Source of the DNA: Streptomyces sp. CB02400
Lineage (GTDB): Bacteria > Actinomycetota > Actinomycetes > Streptomycetales > Streptomycetaceae
DNA length: 64,000 nt
Direction: 5' to 3'
Assembly (NCBI RefSeq): GCF_001905725.1
Contig: NZ_LIWB01000008.1
Coordinates: 284,244 to 348,243 of the forward strand
A model generated the notes under the pieces. The model did no database searches, had not been told where the DNA came from, and saw only the letters and a list, made by a program, of their open reading frames with translations. Position numbers and translations under genes: made by a program. Positions 48,859 through 57,137 of this stretch are shown piece after piece. Position 1 is the stretch's first letter. The number at the start of each line of letters is the position of its first letter.

Positions 48859-49847
48859 CCCCGCTCCCGGACCGCCGTACCGTGCTGCGCACGGCCGCCG
48901 GATCGACGGCCGGCGTCGCACTCGGCGGTGTGCTCGCCGGTGACGCCTCACGGCAGGGCCCCGGACCGGGCGGCGTCCTGCGTCTGGCGACCGGTGAGCC
49001 CACGGCCTTCTACGCGGCCTTCGGCCGGCTCCTCGCCGCCGAGGTCGAACGGGCGCACCCCCGGCTGAGCTGCCGCGTCCGCACCACGGCGGGCAGCATC
49101 GCCAACATCGAGCTGCTCCGCGACGGCCGCGCCGACCTCGCGCTCGCCCTCACCGACACCGCGCGCGCCGCCCGGGACGGCGGCCTCTTCGCGCGCCCGG
49201 TGCCCCTGCGTGCGCTCGGCAGGCTCTACGAGACCTACCTCCAGTTCGCCGTCCGCGCCGACTCACCCGTGCGCACCGTGTCCGACCTGGCCGGACACAA
49301 GGTGTCGCTCGGCGCCGTCGGATCGGGCGCGGCCCTCCTCGGCGAACGCGTCCTCGACGCCGCGGGCCTGTCACCCGGCACCGACGTCCCCGTCCTCCAC
49401 CTGCGGCTGGCCGAGGCGGCCGACGCCGTACGGACCGGCGCCGTCGAGGGCCTGCTCGTGGCGGGCGGCGTACCGCTGCCCACCCTCACCGGCCTCGACG
49501 CCGACCCCGGACTGCGGTTCCTGCCGCTGGCCGGACTGCTGCCCCGGCTCGGCGGCCACGACGGACTGGCCGGCTCGGGCCTGGAGGAGGTGCCGTTCCC
49601 GCAGGGCGCCTACCGCGGCGCGGGCGGCGTCGCCACCATCGGCGTGTCCAACCTGCTGGTGTGCCGCCCCGGCCTGGACCCCGCCGTCGCCGACGCGGTC
49701 ACCCGCCTCCTCGTCCTGCGCGCGAGCGCCCTCGTCCCCGCCCACGCGGTCGGCGCCCAGTTCCTCGACGTCCGCACCCTGATCGGCACCGGCAGTGTCC
49801 CCCTGCACCCCGGCGCGGTCTCGGCGTACCGCTCGCTGCACGGCTGA
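48855..49847 (+). CDS. TAXI-family solute-binding protein (Tat-exported)
   Basis: 330 residues. The N-terminus PDRRTVLRTAAGSTAGVALGGVLAG is a twin-arginine-type signal. The mature part follows TAXI (TRAP-associated extracytoplasmic immunogenic) proteins: LRLATGEPTAFYAAFGRLLA, then TTAGSIANIELLRDGRADLALALTDTA, LGRLYETYLQFAVR, SLGAVGSGAALLGERVLDAAG. These bind organic acids such as glutamate, or dicarboxylates. The gene overlaps the kinase gene (ATGA) and no TRAP membrane subunit is encoded nearby, so it may present a ligand to the kinase instead of feeding a transporter. Confidence 0.88.
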   Translation: MTPLPDRRTVLRTAAGSTAGVALGGVLAGDASRQGPGPGGVLRLATGEPTAFYAAFGRLLAAEVERAHPRLSCRVRTTAGSIANIELLRDGRADLALALTDTARAARDGGLFARPVPLRALGRLYETYLQFAVRADSPVRTVSDLAGHKVSLGAVGSGAALLGERVLDAAGLSPGTDVPVLHLRLAEAADAVRTGAVEGLLVAGGVPLPTLTGLDADPGLRFLPLAGLLPRLGGHDGLAGSGLEEVPFPQGAYRGAGGVATIGVSNLLVCRPGLDPAVADAVTRLLVLRASALVPAHAVGAQFLDVRTLIGTGSVPLHPGAVSAYRSLHG

Positions 49848-49905
49848 ACGCGCCCGGACCGGCCGGCTCGCTGGTGTCCGTGACCACGGTTGCGTAGGTT
49901 GACGG

Positions 49906-51102
49906 GTGAGCGTCGGGCGACGAGGGACGGGGGCCGGTGTGGGGCCGGGCGACGGATTCGTTCTGATGGACAACACCACGATCTTCGGGGCCCGCAGGGC
50001 CTATGAAGCGGGCTCCGCGGAGTCCTCCGGCGTCGATCTGCGCTCGCTCATGGACGTCCTGGAGGCCGTCGTCCTCCTGGAGGGCTTCACCGTCGACAAC
50101 TCCAGCAGGGAAGAGGAGGTCGACTGGCCCGAGCTGTACGACGTCAGCAGGGTGAACGGCGACTTCTTCCAGGAGACGGCCCTCGTCGCCGAATCGGGCG
50201 AACTGCACGCCGGACTCCTCCGGGACAGCGCGGCGCACGTGCTGCGCCTGGTGCGGTCGGGCCAACTCCTCGACGACCTCGGCTTCATCACAGCCTCGGA
50301 CGACATCAGGACCCTGCCGCCGCTCTACCGGGACTCGGCGCAGTTCGTGGACCTGACGACGGAGGGGGTCGACAGACCGTACGAGCAGGCCGTGGCCCGG
50401 CAGTTGTGGGACCTGACCCGGGTCCTCGACGAGAGCGGCCCGGTCGTACGCGGACTGGCCCACTTCGCCTTCCGCGGCTTCTACTACCAGGGCATGGCGT
50501 CCTCGGCCGGCGTCCCCTACATGCCGCACACCTGGCGCTCCACACTGATCCGGAACCACCTGGCGCCCCGGCGGGCCCGCTTCGCCGACCTGGTGAGGGA
50601 CAAGGTCGGCCTGGTCAGGGACGGGATGCGCGAGCGGGTCAACGGCGAGTTCGGCGGCGGCGCCGCGATCTCGGCGGACTTCCCGCTCATCGCCTCGTAC
50701 GTCGTCGGTCAGTGCGACAGCCGGGCGACCCTGCTGAGGACCGCGGTCGAGGTCCGCCGCAGCGCCAAGGCGACCGCCCTGCGGACATGGATCCACGGCA
50801 TCGAGTCGAAGCTCGGCAACCAGGAAGATCTCGTCGCCATCAGGGCGGCCCAGGACGAACTGAACGCCCTCGTCCACGAGACCGAACGCGAACTCGGCCT
50901 GACCCGGGAGGAGAAACAGCAGGTCACCCTCACCCTGGGAGTGCCCATGCTCTCGGCCGAGACGACGACCGCCCTCCCCCTGCACACCCGCCGCCCGCGC
51001 CTGCTGCGGCCCCGCCGCCCCCACCTGGTGTTCCTCCGGGAACTGGCCCGCGAGTCCGCCCGCCTGGCCCCCTTCGACGTCGCCTTCCAACGCCTCGGCT
51101 GA
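49906..51102 (+). CDS. Unrecognised soluble protein, 398 aa
   Basis: No family is recognised. The protein is predicted soluble, mostly helical and acidic in its first half (FGARRAYEAGSAESSGVDLRSL; EEEVDWPELYDVS). The centre has FRGFYYQGMASSAGVPYMPHTWR and the end is basic (TRRPRLLRPRRPHLVFLREL). The helical pattern EDLVAIRAAQDELNALVHETERELG near 310-335 may form a coiled coil. The GTG at 49906 is the first start; a GTG at 49939, after GGGACGGGGG, is an alternative. It follows the TAXI gene by 58 bp but seems unrelated to it. Codon use is typical Streptomyces, so it is a genuine gene. Confidence 0.7.
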   Translation: MSVGRRGTGAGVGPGDGFVLMDNTTIFGARRAYEAGSAESSGVDLRSLMDVLEAVVLLEGFTVDNSSREEEVDWPELYDVSRVNGDFFQETALVAESGELHAGLLRDSAAHVLRLVRSGQLLDDLGFITASDDIRTLPPLYRDSAQFVDLTTEGVDRPYEQAVARQLWDLTRVLDESGPVVRGLAHFAFRGFYYQGMASSAGVPYMPHTWRSTLIRNHLAPRRARFADLVRDKVGLVRDGMRERVNGEFGGGAAISADFPLIASYVVGQCDSRATLLRTAVEVRRSAKATALRTWIHGIESKLGNQEDLVAIRAAQDELNALVHETERELGLTREEKQQVTLTLGVPMLSAETTTALPLHTRRPRLLRPRRPHLVFLRELARESARLAPFDVAFQRLG

Positions 51103-51110
51103 CACAAGCG

Positions 51111-51141
51111 GTGCGGGTGGGTACCCGGTACCCACCCGCAC
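51111..51141. terminator. Terminator between convergent genes
   Basis: Perfect 14-bp inverted repeat GTGCGGGTGGGTAC / GTACCCACCCGCAC with a 3-nt loop. Confidence 0.88.
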
Positions 51142-51167
51142 GCCTCGCTCGCGTTCCCGCGGGGCCA

Positions 51168-51455
51168 CTAGCCGCCCACGTACCAACTGAACCCGCCACT
51201 GCTCGCGGCGAAGGCCAGCAGCACGAGCCACAGGACGATGTCGACGACACCGAGGACGATGCCGGCCTTCGCCATCCCGGCGCCGTTCTTGACGGCTGCC
51301 TGACGGCGGGCGACGGCACCGAAGACGATGGCCAAGGGGCCGAGGACGATGTTCAGGAAGAACAGTCCGATGATGCCGCAGCACAGGCTCGCCACCGCCA
51401 GGCCATTGGTGCGCGAGCCGGAGGACGCGGCAGATGAGCTGCCGTAACTCGTCAT
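51168..51455 (-). CDS. DUF4190 small membrane protein
   Basis: 95 residues. A Ser/Gly-rich N-terminus is followed by two helices: NGLAVASLCCGIIGLFFLNIVLGPLAIVFGAVARRQA (the DUF4190 signature) and GMAKAGIVLGVVDIVLWLVLLAFAA. The last residues (SSGGFSWYVGG) are probably outside. Family function is unknown. ATG 51455 follows GGGAG at 7 nt. Monocistronic between a convergent gene and a lysR gene whose stop lies 261 bp upstream. Confidence 0.88.
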   Translation of the reverse strand: MTSYGSSSAASSGSRTNGLAVASLCCGIIGLFFLNIVLGPLAIVFGAVARRQAAVKNGAGMAKAGIVLGVVDIVLWLVLLAFAASSGGFSWYVGG

Positions 51456-51716
51456 TGGATACTCCCGGTTGTCGGTTGCACGGACCGAACGGGCCGCGGT
51501 TTCCTCACTCTTGACTTGCTCGTTCCGAATGCCCCTTCCGGGCACTCCCATGCCGACGGCCCCGTCACCGGGCCGGCCCGTACCGCGGCCCCGGTCCCTG
51601 GACGGGGGCGACGGCTCAGGGGATCAAGGAACCGATCAGCAGGAAGACCGGAGGAACCGACACCGGTCGGCCCGTGCGCCAGGGCGTTCCCGAGCCGGCG
51701 AGGACGCGGGGCGGTG

Positions 51717-52649
51717 TCACGTGTGCCGCGTCCGTTCCGGCGAGGGCGGACCGGCCCCGAGGAGGTCGAGCATCGCCCGGGTGGCCGGGCTGGGGTTGAA
51801 GTGGTTCCACACCAGGTACTCGATGCGACGCGGCCCGTCGACCACCGGGACCAGCGCCAGTCCGGGGGCGTCGGTGGCCCGCGGCCGGATGAACGCCGAC
51901 GGCAGCAGCGCGATGCCGAGCCCGCGCCCGATCAGCCGGGTGATCAGCTCCACGACACCGGCTTCGTACGCGACCTGACGGACCAGACCCGCGGCGGCGA
52001 ACGCCTGATCGGACTGGGCCCGCGCGGGCGTCCCGCTCACGAAGTCCACGAACGTCTCTTCGGCGATCTCCCGCAACGCGACCCGGGAAACGCCCGCCAG
52101 CCGGTGCCCGGCCGGCACCACCAGCACGTGCTCGTCATGAGCGAGAACGACACACTCCACACCGGAGGGCCGTTCGCTCTCCGGCATCCCGAGGAAGGCG
52201 ATGTCCAGGTCGCCGTCCCGGACCGCCGCCGCCAGTTCGTCGCTGCGTCCGGAGCGGAAGGCGACCTGGACGTCCGGGTGCCGGGCGCGGTACCGCTGCA
52301 ACAGCTCCGGTACGTCCACGGCAGCCGTCGTCACGATCACGCCGACGGCGAGCCGGCCGCGTACCAGGCCGGTCGCGGCGGCGGCGTCGGCGGCGGCGCG
52401 GTCGGCGGCGGCCAGGCACTCGCGTGCGCCGGCGACGAACGCCGCTCCCGCGGGGGTCAGCTCGACGCGACGGCTGGACCGGGCGAACAGCTTGACCCCG
52501 AGCTCCCGTTCCAGGCCGGCGATCCGGTGACTGAGCGACGACTGCACCACGAAGCAACGCTCGGCGGCGCGGGTGAAGTTACGGGTTTCGGCCACGGCGA
52601 CGACGTAGCGCATCTGCTGGAGATCCACGCCGTCATCGTTCTGGTTCAT
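51717..52649 (-). CDS. LysR-family transcriptional regulator
   Basis: About 310 residues. The winged helix-turn-helix is MRYVVAVAETRNFTRAAERCFVVQSSLSHRIAGLERELG, with a full effector domain (about 95-300: VRGRLAVGVIVTTAAVDVPELL; GLGIALLPSAF). ATG 52649 is listed, but most relatives begin at the internal V-D-L-Q-Q-M, so GTG 52628 may be the real start; neither has a clear ribosome binding site. It is divergent from a drug/metabolite transporter gene (59 bp gap), the classical arrangement in which the LysR protein activates the divergent operon. The effector is unknown. Confidence 0.93.
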   Translation of the reverse strand: MNQNDDGVDLQQMRYVVAVAETRNFTRAAERCFVVQSSLSHRIAGLERELGVKLFARSSRRVELTPAGAAFVAGARECLAAADRAAADAAAATGLVRGRLAVGVIVTTAAVDVPELLQRYRARHPDVQVAFRSGRSDELAAAVRDGDLDIAFLGMPESERPSGVECVVLAHDEHVLVVPAGHRLAGVSRVALREIAEETFVDFVSGTPARAQSDQAFAAAGLVRQVAYEAGVVELITRLIGRGLGIALLPSAFIRPRATDAPGLALVPVVDGPRRIEYLVWNHFNPSPATRAMLDLLGAGPPSPERTRHT

Positions 52650-52708
52650 GGCTGTGATGACAAGCATGTGTTGGACTCATGACGGGGCTCGTTCCGAGAC
52701 TTCATCCC

Positions 52709-53680
52709 ATGCAGACTTCGACCGGACGGGCACCGGACCCGCCACGCGTCCCGTACGGGAGGCGGGCGGCCACCGTCGCACTGACCGCCCTCGCCCCCGC
52801 GTCCTGGGGCACCACGTACGTCGTCACCACGGAACTGCTCCCGCCCGGGCATCCGCTGTTCGCCGGGATGCTGCGCGCCCTGCCCGGCGGGCTGCTCGCG
52901 CTGGCGGTCACCCGCGTGCTCCCGCGCGGGGACTGGTGGTGGAAGGCCACCGTCCTGGGCGCGCTCAACATCGGTGCCCTGTACCCCCTCTTGTTCGTGG
53001 CGGCCGAGCGACTCCCCGGCGGTGTCGCCGCCACCCTCGGTGCCACCCAGCCGCTGCTGGTCGCCGGGCTGGCCGTCGCGCTGCTCCACGACCGGCCGAC
53101 GGCCTGGCGGTTGACCTGGGGCGTGCTCGGCGCGGTCGGCGTCGGACTCGTCGTACTGGGGCCGCAGGCCCGGCTGGACGCCGTCGGGGTCGTCGCCGGC
53201 CTCGGCGGTACGGCCACCATGGCCGCCGGAATCGTCCTCACCAAGCGGTGGGGCCTCCCCGCGGGTGTCGGCCCACTGACCCTGACCGGCTGGCAACTGA
53301 CGGCGGGCGGCCTGCTCCTGCTCCCGCTCACCCTCGTGATCGAGGGGGCGCCGCCGCACATCGACGCCTCAGCCGCCGCCGGATACCTGTGGCTCGGCAG
53401 CGTGGGCGGACTGATCGCGTCCACGCTGTGGTTCCGCGGGATCGGAAAGCTGCCGGTCGGAGCGTCCGCACCGCTGGTCCTGCTGTCCCCGCTGGTCGCG
53501 ACCGTCATCGGCGTCGCGCTGGGCGAGGCGTGGAGCCTGCCGCAGACCTGCGGCTTCGCCCTGGCTCTCGCCGCGTTGCTCGCGGCACAGCTCGATCCGG
53601 CACGCGACGGACCGGCGGAGGCCCGGACCCGAGAAGACCGGAAGCACGACGACCGCATACGAGAAGGACGGACCCGATGA
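52709..53680 (+). CDS. EamA/DMT-superfamily transporter
   Basis: 323 residues from ATG 52709 with 10 predicted helices in two EamA repeats (WGTTYVVTTELLPPGHPLFAGMLRALPGG in the first; LWLGSVGGLIASTLWFRGIGKLPVGASAPLVLLSPL in the second). It probably exports small metabolites or toxic compounds. The C-terminal tail is short and charged (EARTREDRKHDDRIREGRTR). The stop overlaps the following gene by four bases (ATGA). The divergent LysR gene is its probable regulator. Confidence 0.92.
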   Translation: MQTSTGRAPDPPRVPYGRRAATVALTALAPASWGTTYVVTTELLPPGHPLFAGMLRALPGGLLALAVTRVLPRGDWWWKATVLGALNIGALYPLLFVAAERLPGGVAATLGATQPLLVAGLAVALLHDRPTAWRLTWGVLGAVGVGLVVLGPQARLDAVGVVAGLGGTATMAAGIVLTKRWGLPAGVGPLTLTGWQLTAGGLLLLPLTLVIEGAPPHIDASAAAGYLWLGSVGGLIASTLWFRGIGKLPVGASAPLVLLSPLVATVIGVALGEAWSLPQTCGFALALAALLAAQLDPARDGPAEARTREDRKHDDRIREGRTR

Positions 53681-54363
53681 GGACAGGCATGACGATCGCC
53701 GTACTGGGCGCCACCGGGATGGTCGGCAGCCGGGTGGCCGACGAGGCGAGCGCACGCGGACACCGGGTGCTCGCCCTCTCCCGGAAACCCGGGAGTGAGA
53801 ACCCGGGGAGTCCGAAGAACCCGAACGTGACGCCGGTCGCGGTCGACGCGAACGACCCGCACGCCCTGCACGAGGCACTTGCAGGCGGTGCCGCGGACGC
53901 CGTCGTACTGACCGTACGGACCGTGCCGGTCGACGAGGAGTTCCTGGTCGGCACCACCCGTACGGTGCTGGACATCGCCGCACGGCTCGGGATCCGCGTC
54001 CTCGTGGTCGGCGGCGCCGGCGCGTTGCGCAGCCCCGGTGACCGCGATCTGCTGGTCGCCGACAACCCGGCGTACGTGCCCGCCGGGATCAAGGCCGTCG
54101 CCGCCGCCGGAATCGCCCAGCTGCGGACCTGCCGGTCCCACGCCGACGCCGATCACGTCTACCTGAGCCCACCGGCCCTGCTCGAACCCGGCGAACGGAC
54201 CGGCCGCTACCGGCGCGGCACCGACACCTTGCTCGTCGACGCCGACGGCCGGTCCCGGATCAGCGCCGAGGACCTGGCCGTCGCCGTGGTCGACGAACTC
54301 GAGACCCCCGGCCCCGACCACCACATCACGGTCGCCCACCACGGCGGACACCCGTCGGCGTGA
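53677..54363 (+). CDS. NAD(P)-binding atypical SDR-family protein
   Basis: 228 residues. The N-terminal Rossmann motif is IAVLGATGMVGSRVADEASARGHRVLALSR (GxxGxxG). VVLTVRTVPVDEEFLVGTTRTVLDIAARLGIRVLVVGGAG and LSPPALLEPGERTGRYRRG are typical of NAD(P)H-binding SDR proteins (YwnB/flavin-reductase-like, PF13460). It probably reduces an unknown small molecule or senses redox. Translationally coupled to the EamA gene (ATGA), so the two form one unit divergent from lysR. A second ATG at 53689 is an alternative start. Confidence 0.9.
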   Translation: MRTGMTIAVLGATGMVGSRVADEASARGHRVLALSRKPGSENPGSPKNPNVTPVAVDANDPHALHEALAGGAADAVVLTVRTVPVDEEFLVGTTRTVLDIAARLGIRVLVVGGAGALRSPGDRDLLVADNPAYVPAGIKAVAAAGIAQLRTCRSHADADHVYLSPPALLEPGERTGRYRRGTDTLLVDADGRSRISAEDLAVAVVDELETPGPDHHITVAHHGGHPSA

Positions 54364-54427
54364 GCCGGCCGGCCGGCGGGCGGGCAGCCGATCGCGCCGG
54401 GCGGTCACCGGACCCGTACGGCCCGGC

Positions 54428-55870
54428 TCACACCGTGAGACTGAACGCTTCGATCCACGAGTCGTTGTCGTAGGCGCCGGCGTAGGTGAGGTCGAGCGCG
54501 TCCCCGGGCTTGTCGCATATCAGGCCGAGCCAGGCGTCGCCGTGGACGTAGGTGGAGTGGCAGACGTTGCCGTTGCCACCGTCGACGTTGATGCCGAACC
54601 CCAGCATGTTCGGGGCGTCCTCCTCGGTACTGCCGACGTAGTTGTCGATGCCGTCGGCGGCACTGCTCCACGCCTCGGGGTAGTGCCCGGTGTCATCGGC
54701 CGACCCGGGGTTGGGGACGAAGGCGTTGCTGGATGTGCCCTTGGTTCCGGACACGGCGATGTTGACGGCCGTGAGCGGCGTCCCCGAGCCCGCCGTGCCC
54801 GTTGTCTCGCCGTCACACACGGGGTCGGTCCAGCCCTGGCCCGCCACGTAGGCCCGGTAGCAGATGTGCCGTCCGCCCGGATCCTCCGCGGCCAGTTGCT
54901 GGACGGCGGTCGCCGCGGTCCTCTCCGGCGCCTCGGCCTCCTTCTCCTCGGAACCACCACCCCCCGCCCCGGCTCCGTCTCCGGCTCCGCCGGCCTGCTG
55001 CGTCCCGGCCGGGGCCGGGGGCGCCGAGACACCGGCGGACGGGGCGGCCTTCGGCGCGTCGAGGGACGGTGAGGGGGCGGGCGGCAGCGTGCTGCCGGCG
55101 GCTTCCTGGAGCCTTTCGGTGGCGGCGCTGCGGACCTCGGGCTTGTAGGCGATCCACAGCATCACGAACGCGACCGCCAGCGCCATGGAGACACTGAGGA
55201 AGGCCGCCAGCCAGCGCGGCAGGAAACCCCGCTGCACGTACGTGCCCTCCACGTCCAGCGGCGCCACACCCGACCGCTGCACCGCCAGGGTGTAGGGCCG
55301 GTGCTCCGCCGACCCGAACCAGATGATCTGCCGCGGCTTCAGCGTCGTCTTCACGAACGCCGCACGGCCCGGCTCGATCTGCACATTGCTCGGATGGATG
55401 TCGTACGACAACTGATCACCGTTGTCGCTGCCGCTCACCGACGCCGTCAGCTTCGTGTTGCCCAGGTTGTCCACGGCCAGCCTCGGGCGGCCACGGAAAC
55501 GGCCCTTCACCGTCGCCGGCACCAACTCCGCCCGCACCTCCGTGAACGGGGTGACGGTGATGTTCCCCTCCGGAACCGTCGTCGCCTCCGGGTGCTCCGT
55601 CGGCGTGATCCGCACCGCGTACGGATTCGGTCCCGCCGTCGCGTCCGGCGTACGCGGCGGAGCGAACGTCAGCTCCACCGTCCCCGTGGTCCCCGGGTAC
55701 AACCGCAGCGCCTGCGGCTCCACGACGGCCCAGGGCGCGAGAGGACCCACCACCTCGAAGCGGTACTCGTCCACCACGTCACCGGTGTTGCGCAGCCGCA
55801 GTCGCACGGTCGTACTACCACCCGGGTCCACAGTCGCGGAGGCGGGCTCGAGGGAAGTCCAGAGGCTCAC
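54428..55870 (-). CDS. Membrane-anchored Ig-like/ChW-type surface protein
   Basis: 480 residues. The N-terminal 215 form Ig-like beta domains without a signal peptide (VDPGGSTTVRLRLRNTGDVVDEYRFEVVG; FTEVRAELVPATVKGRFRG). One transmembrane helix follows (WLAAFLSVSMALAVAFVMLWIAY, near 220-242), then a Pro/Ala/Gly linker and a C-terminal domain (about 330-480) with two hydrophobic-W-like units: CYRAYVAGQGWTDPVCDG and CHSTYVHGDAWLGLICDK. The topology suggests a cytoplasmic N-terminus and an extracellular C-terminus, inverting what the Ig domains would suggest. Similar Streptomyces proteins carry vague annotations such as hydrolytic protein. No catalytic residues seen. Confidence 0.75.
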   Translation of the reverse strand: MSLWTSLEPASATVDPGGSTTVRLRLRNTGDVVDEYRFEVVGPLAPWAVVEPQALRLYPGTTGTVELTFAPPRTPDATAGPNPYAVRITPTEHPEATTVPEGNITVTPFTEVRAELVPATVKGRFRGRPRLAVDNLGNTKLTASVSGSDNGDQLSYDIHPSNVQIEPGRAAFVKTTLKPRQIIWFGSAEHRPYTLAVQRSGVAPLDVEGTYVQRGFLPRWLAAFLSVSMALAVAFVMLWIAYKPEVRSAATERLQEAAGSTLPPAPSPSLDAPKAAPSAGVSAPPAPAGTQQAGGAGDGAGAGGGGSEEKEAEAPERTAATAVQQLAAEDPGGRHICYRAYVAGQGWTDPVCDGETTGTAGSGTPLTAVNIAVSGTKGTSSNAFVPNPGSADDTGHYPEAWSSAADGIDNYVGSTEEDAPNMLGFGINVDGGNGNVCHSTYVHGDAWLGLICDKPGDALDLTYAGAYDNDSWIEAFSLTV

Positions 55871-56093
55871 TCCCGGACGTTAAACGCGGCAATGGCGCCA
55901 AGTCAGGAACCCACGGGGCACGATGAGTGCCCGAAGAGGCGGAACCGGCTGCCCGCCCTCCCGGAACCGGAATCCCGCCGACCCCTCAGCGGGACGCCAC
56001 GACTTACGGATCGACGAAGCGACCGTACGGTGTGCCGCAGGCACGGAGGCCCTCCCACTCATCGGACGAGGGCCTCTGACCAGGTTTCTCTCC
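55871..56093. other. Intergenic region before the first tRNA-Arg fragment
   Basis: No gene is supported. The stretch holds the start region of the leftward surface-protein gene and then the terminator-like hairpin at 56046-56075. Confidence 0.5.
56046..56075 (-). terminator. Terminator-like hairpin beside the first tRNA fragment
   Basis: GAGGCCCTC / GAGGGCCTC arms around a 12-nt loop. On the minus strand it lies just downstream of the tRNA-Arg 3' half, as expected for a tRNA terminator carried with the fragment. Confidence 0.6.
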
Positions 56094-56144
56094 GTGCCCC
56101 CGGCAGGATTCGAACCTGCGGCACCCGCTTGAGGAGTTCGATCA
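56094..56144 (-). repeat. tRNA-Arg(CCT) 3'-half fragment, att-like copy 1
   Basis: On the minus strand it reads anticodon loop CTCCTCA, stem AGCGG, variable loop, T arm GCAGGTTCGAATCCTGC and acceptor CGGGGGC. The 5' half is missing, so it is not a tRNA gene. It differs from copy 2 (62665-62715) at two positions only, one in the loop (CTCCTCA instead of CTCCTAA). Both share TTCGATCA beyond the loop, which suggests attachment-site duplicates from an integrative element. Confidence 0.8.
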
Positions 56145-56289
56145 GCGACTGTCCGCGCTGTGGCGTCCTGCGGTTACGTCGGTCGTCCCAGGTGGCTCAA
56201 GGCTGCCGAGGTGCACGGTCGTCGATGCAGGCGTGGATGCCGGCCCTCCACCAAGTGCGGGCAGGAACAGGGTTCCGGCGGGGCGGCGG

Positions 56290-56545
56290 GACGATCGGCT
56301 GCGCCGCGGTGATCAGCGCGAGCCGCAAGCCGCGTCGCCGGGTGGCCGGGTGGCCGCGCCGCCGGGTGGCCGGCCTGGTGATCGCCGCCATCGCCGTGGC
56401 CGAGGACCTTCCCCTCTTCACCACCGACCCCGACGGCTTCAAAGGACTGGACGATCTCCTCACCGTCGTACCGGTCACCCGGCCGAAGGTGCCCCACGAA
56501 GGCTGGTGCCGGGTCGGTGGGAACGCAACGGACTGTGCGGTGTGA
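56290..56545 (+). pseudogene. vapC (PIN-domain toxin) 3' remnant
   Basis: One frame ends with AGLVIAAIAVAEDLPLFTT followed by DPDGFKGLDDLLTVVPVTRP, the hallmark C-terminus of VapC ribonucleases: the last acidic metal ligands, then the xPxDFxGLxxLxVVPV strand. Upstream, ASRKPRRRVA is duplicated (RRRVAGWPRRRVAGL) by a GGGTGGCCG slip, and the N-terminal two thirds with the first catalytic Asp is absent. No antitoxin gene remains. It lies 146 bp from tRNA-Arg fragment copy 1, so it is probably the decayed cargo of the element that used that site. Confidence 0.7.
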
Positions 56546-56741
56546 GCGTGGCACGGGGCTCGTGCAGGCCCCGACCCGCCCGGACGGGGGCTCAGCCGGC
56601 CTCGGACAGTTCCGGTCGGCCCCTGGTCGCACCAAGCACTACGTCCAGGGAATCCTTTCGGACACGGGCACCGTCCCCGCGCGTCACATTCCGGCCATGC
56701 GTGTGGGTGAGGGCCCGTCGATACCGGCGGGCCCGTTCACC

Positions 56742-57080
56742 TCAGGCTCCGGCCGGTGGATCGGACGGTCCGCCGGCGCGTCGGTATTCGGCGTTGATGC
56801 GCTGGGCTTCCTCGAGCTGGTCCTCGAGGACGATGATCCGGCATGCGGCCTCGATCGGGGTGCCCTGGTCGACGAGTTCACGCGCGCGTGCCGCGATACG
56901 CAGTTGGTAGCGGGAGTAGCGGCGGTGTCCGCCCCCGGAGCGCAGTGGTGTGATCAGTCGTGCTTCGCCTATGGCGCGGAGAAAGCCGGGAGTGGTACCG
57001 AGCAACTCGGCGGCCCGGCCCATCGTGTAGGCGGGGTAGTCGTCGTCGTCGAGACGGCCTAGCGACTCGTCTGCTGTCAT
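56742..57080 (-). CDS. Small MerR-family regulator
   Basis: 112 residues. A MerR helix-turn-helix (about 15-85): AYTMGRAAELLGTTPGFLRAIGEARLITPLRSGGGHRRYSRYQL, then ELVDQGTPIEAACRIIVLEDQLEEAQRI, a dimerisation helix. There is no effector domain, similar to HspR-like or recombination-directionality-type MerR proteins. ATG 57080 follows GAGGTGAG. A perfect 32-bp palindrome lies 26 bp upstream of the start and may be its operator. It is transcribed away from the cold-shock genes. Targets are unknown. Confidence 0.85.
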   Translation of the reverse strand: MTADESLGRLDDDDYPAYTMGRAAELLGTTPGFLRAIGEARLITPLRSGGGHRRYSRYQLRIAARARELVDQGTPIEAACRIIVLEDQLEEAQRINAEYRRAGGPSDPPAGA

Positions 57081-57105
57081 CTCACCTCTCTGTGGAACGC
57101 GTGGA

Positions 57106-57137
57106 GGGGCCCTGGTGCCGTACGGCACCAGGGCCCC
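57106..57137. promoter_or_regulatory. Perfect 32-bp palindrome upstream of the small merR gene
   Basis: GGGGCCCTGGTGCCGT followed directly by its exact reverse complement, with no loop. The uninterrupted symmetry suits a protein operator (MerR dimers bind such sites) more than a terminator, though a hairpin is possible on either strand. Confidence 0.6.

Noticed and set aside
56094..56144. Functional tRNA-Arg gene
   Set aside because: Only the 3' half from the anticodon loop is present; the D arm and 5' acceptor strand are missing here and at 62665-62715.
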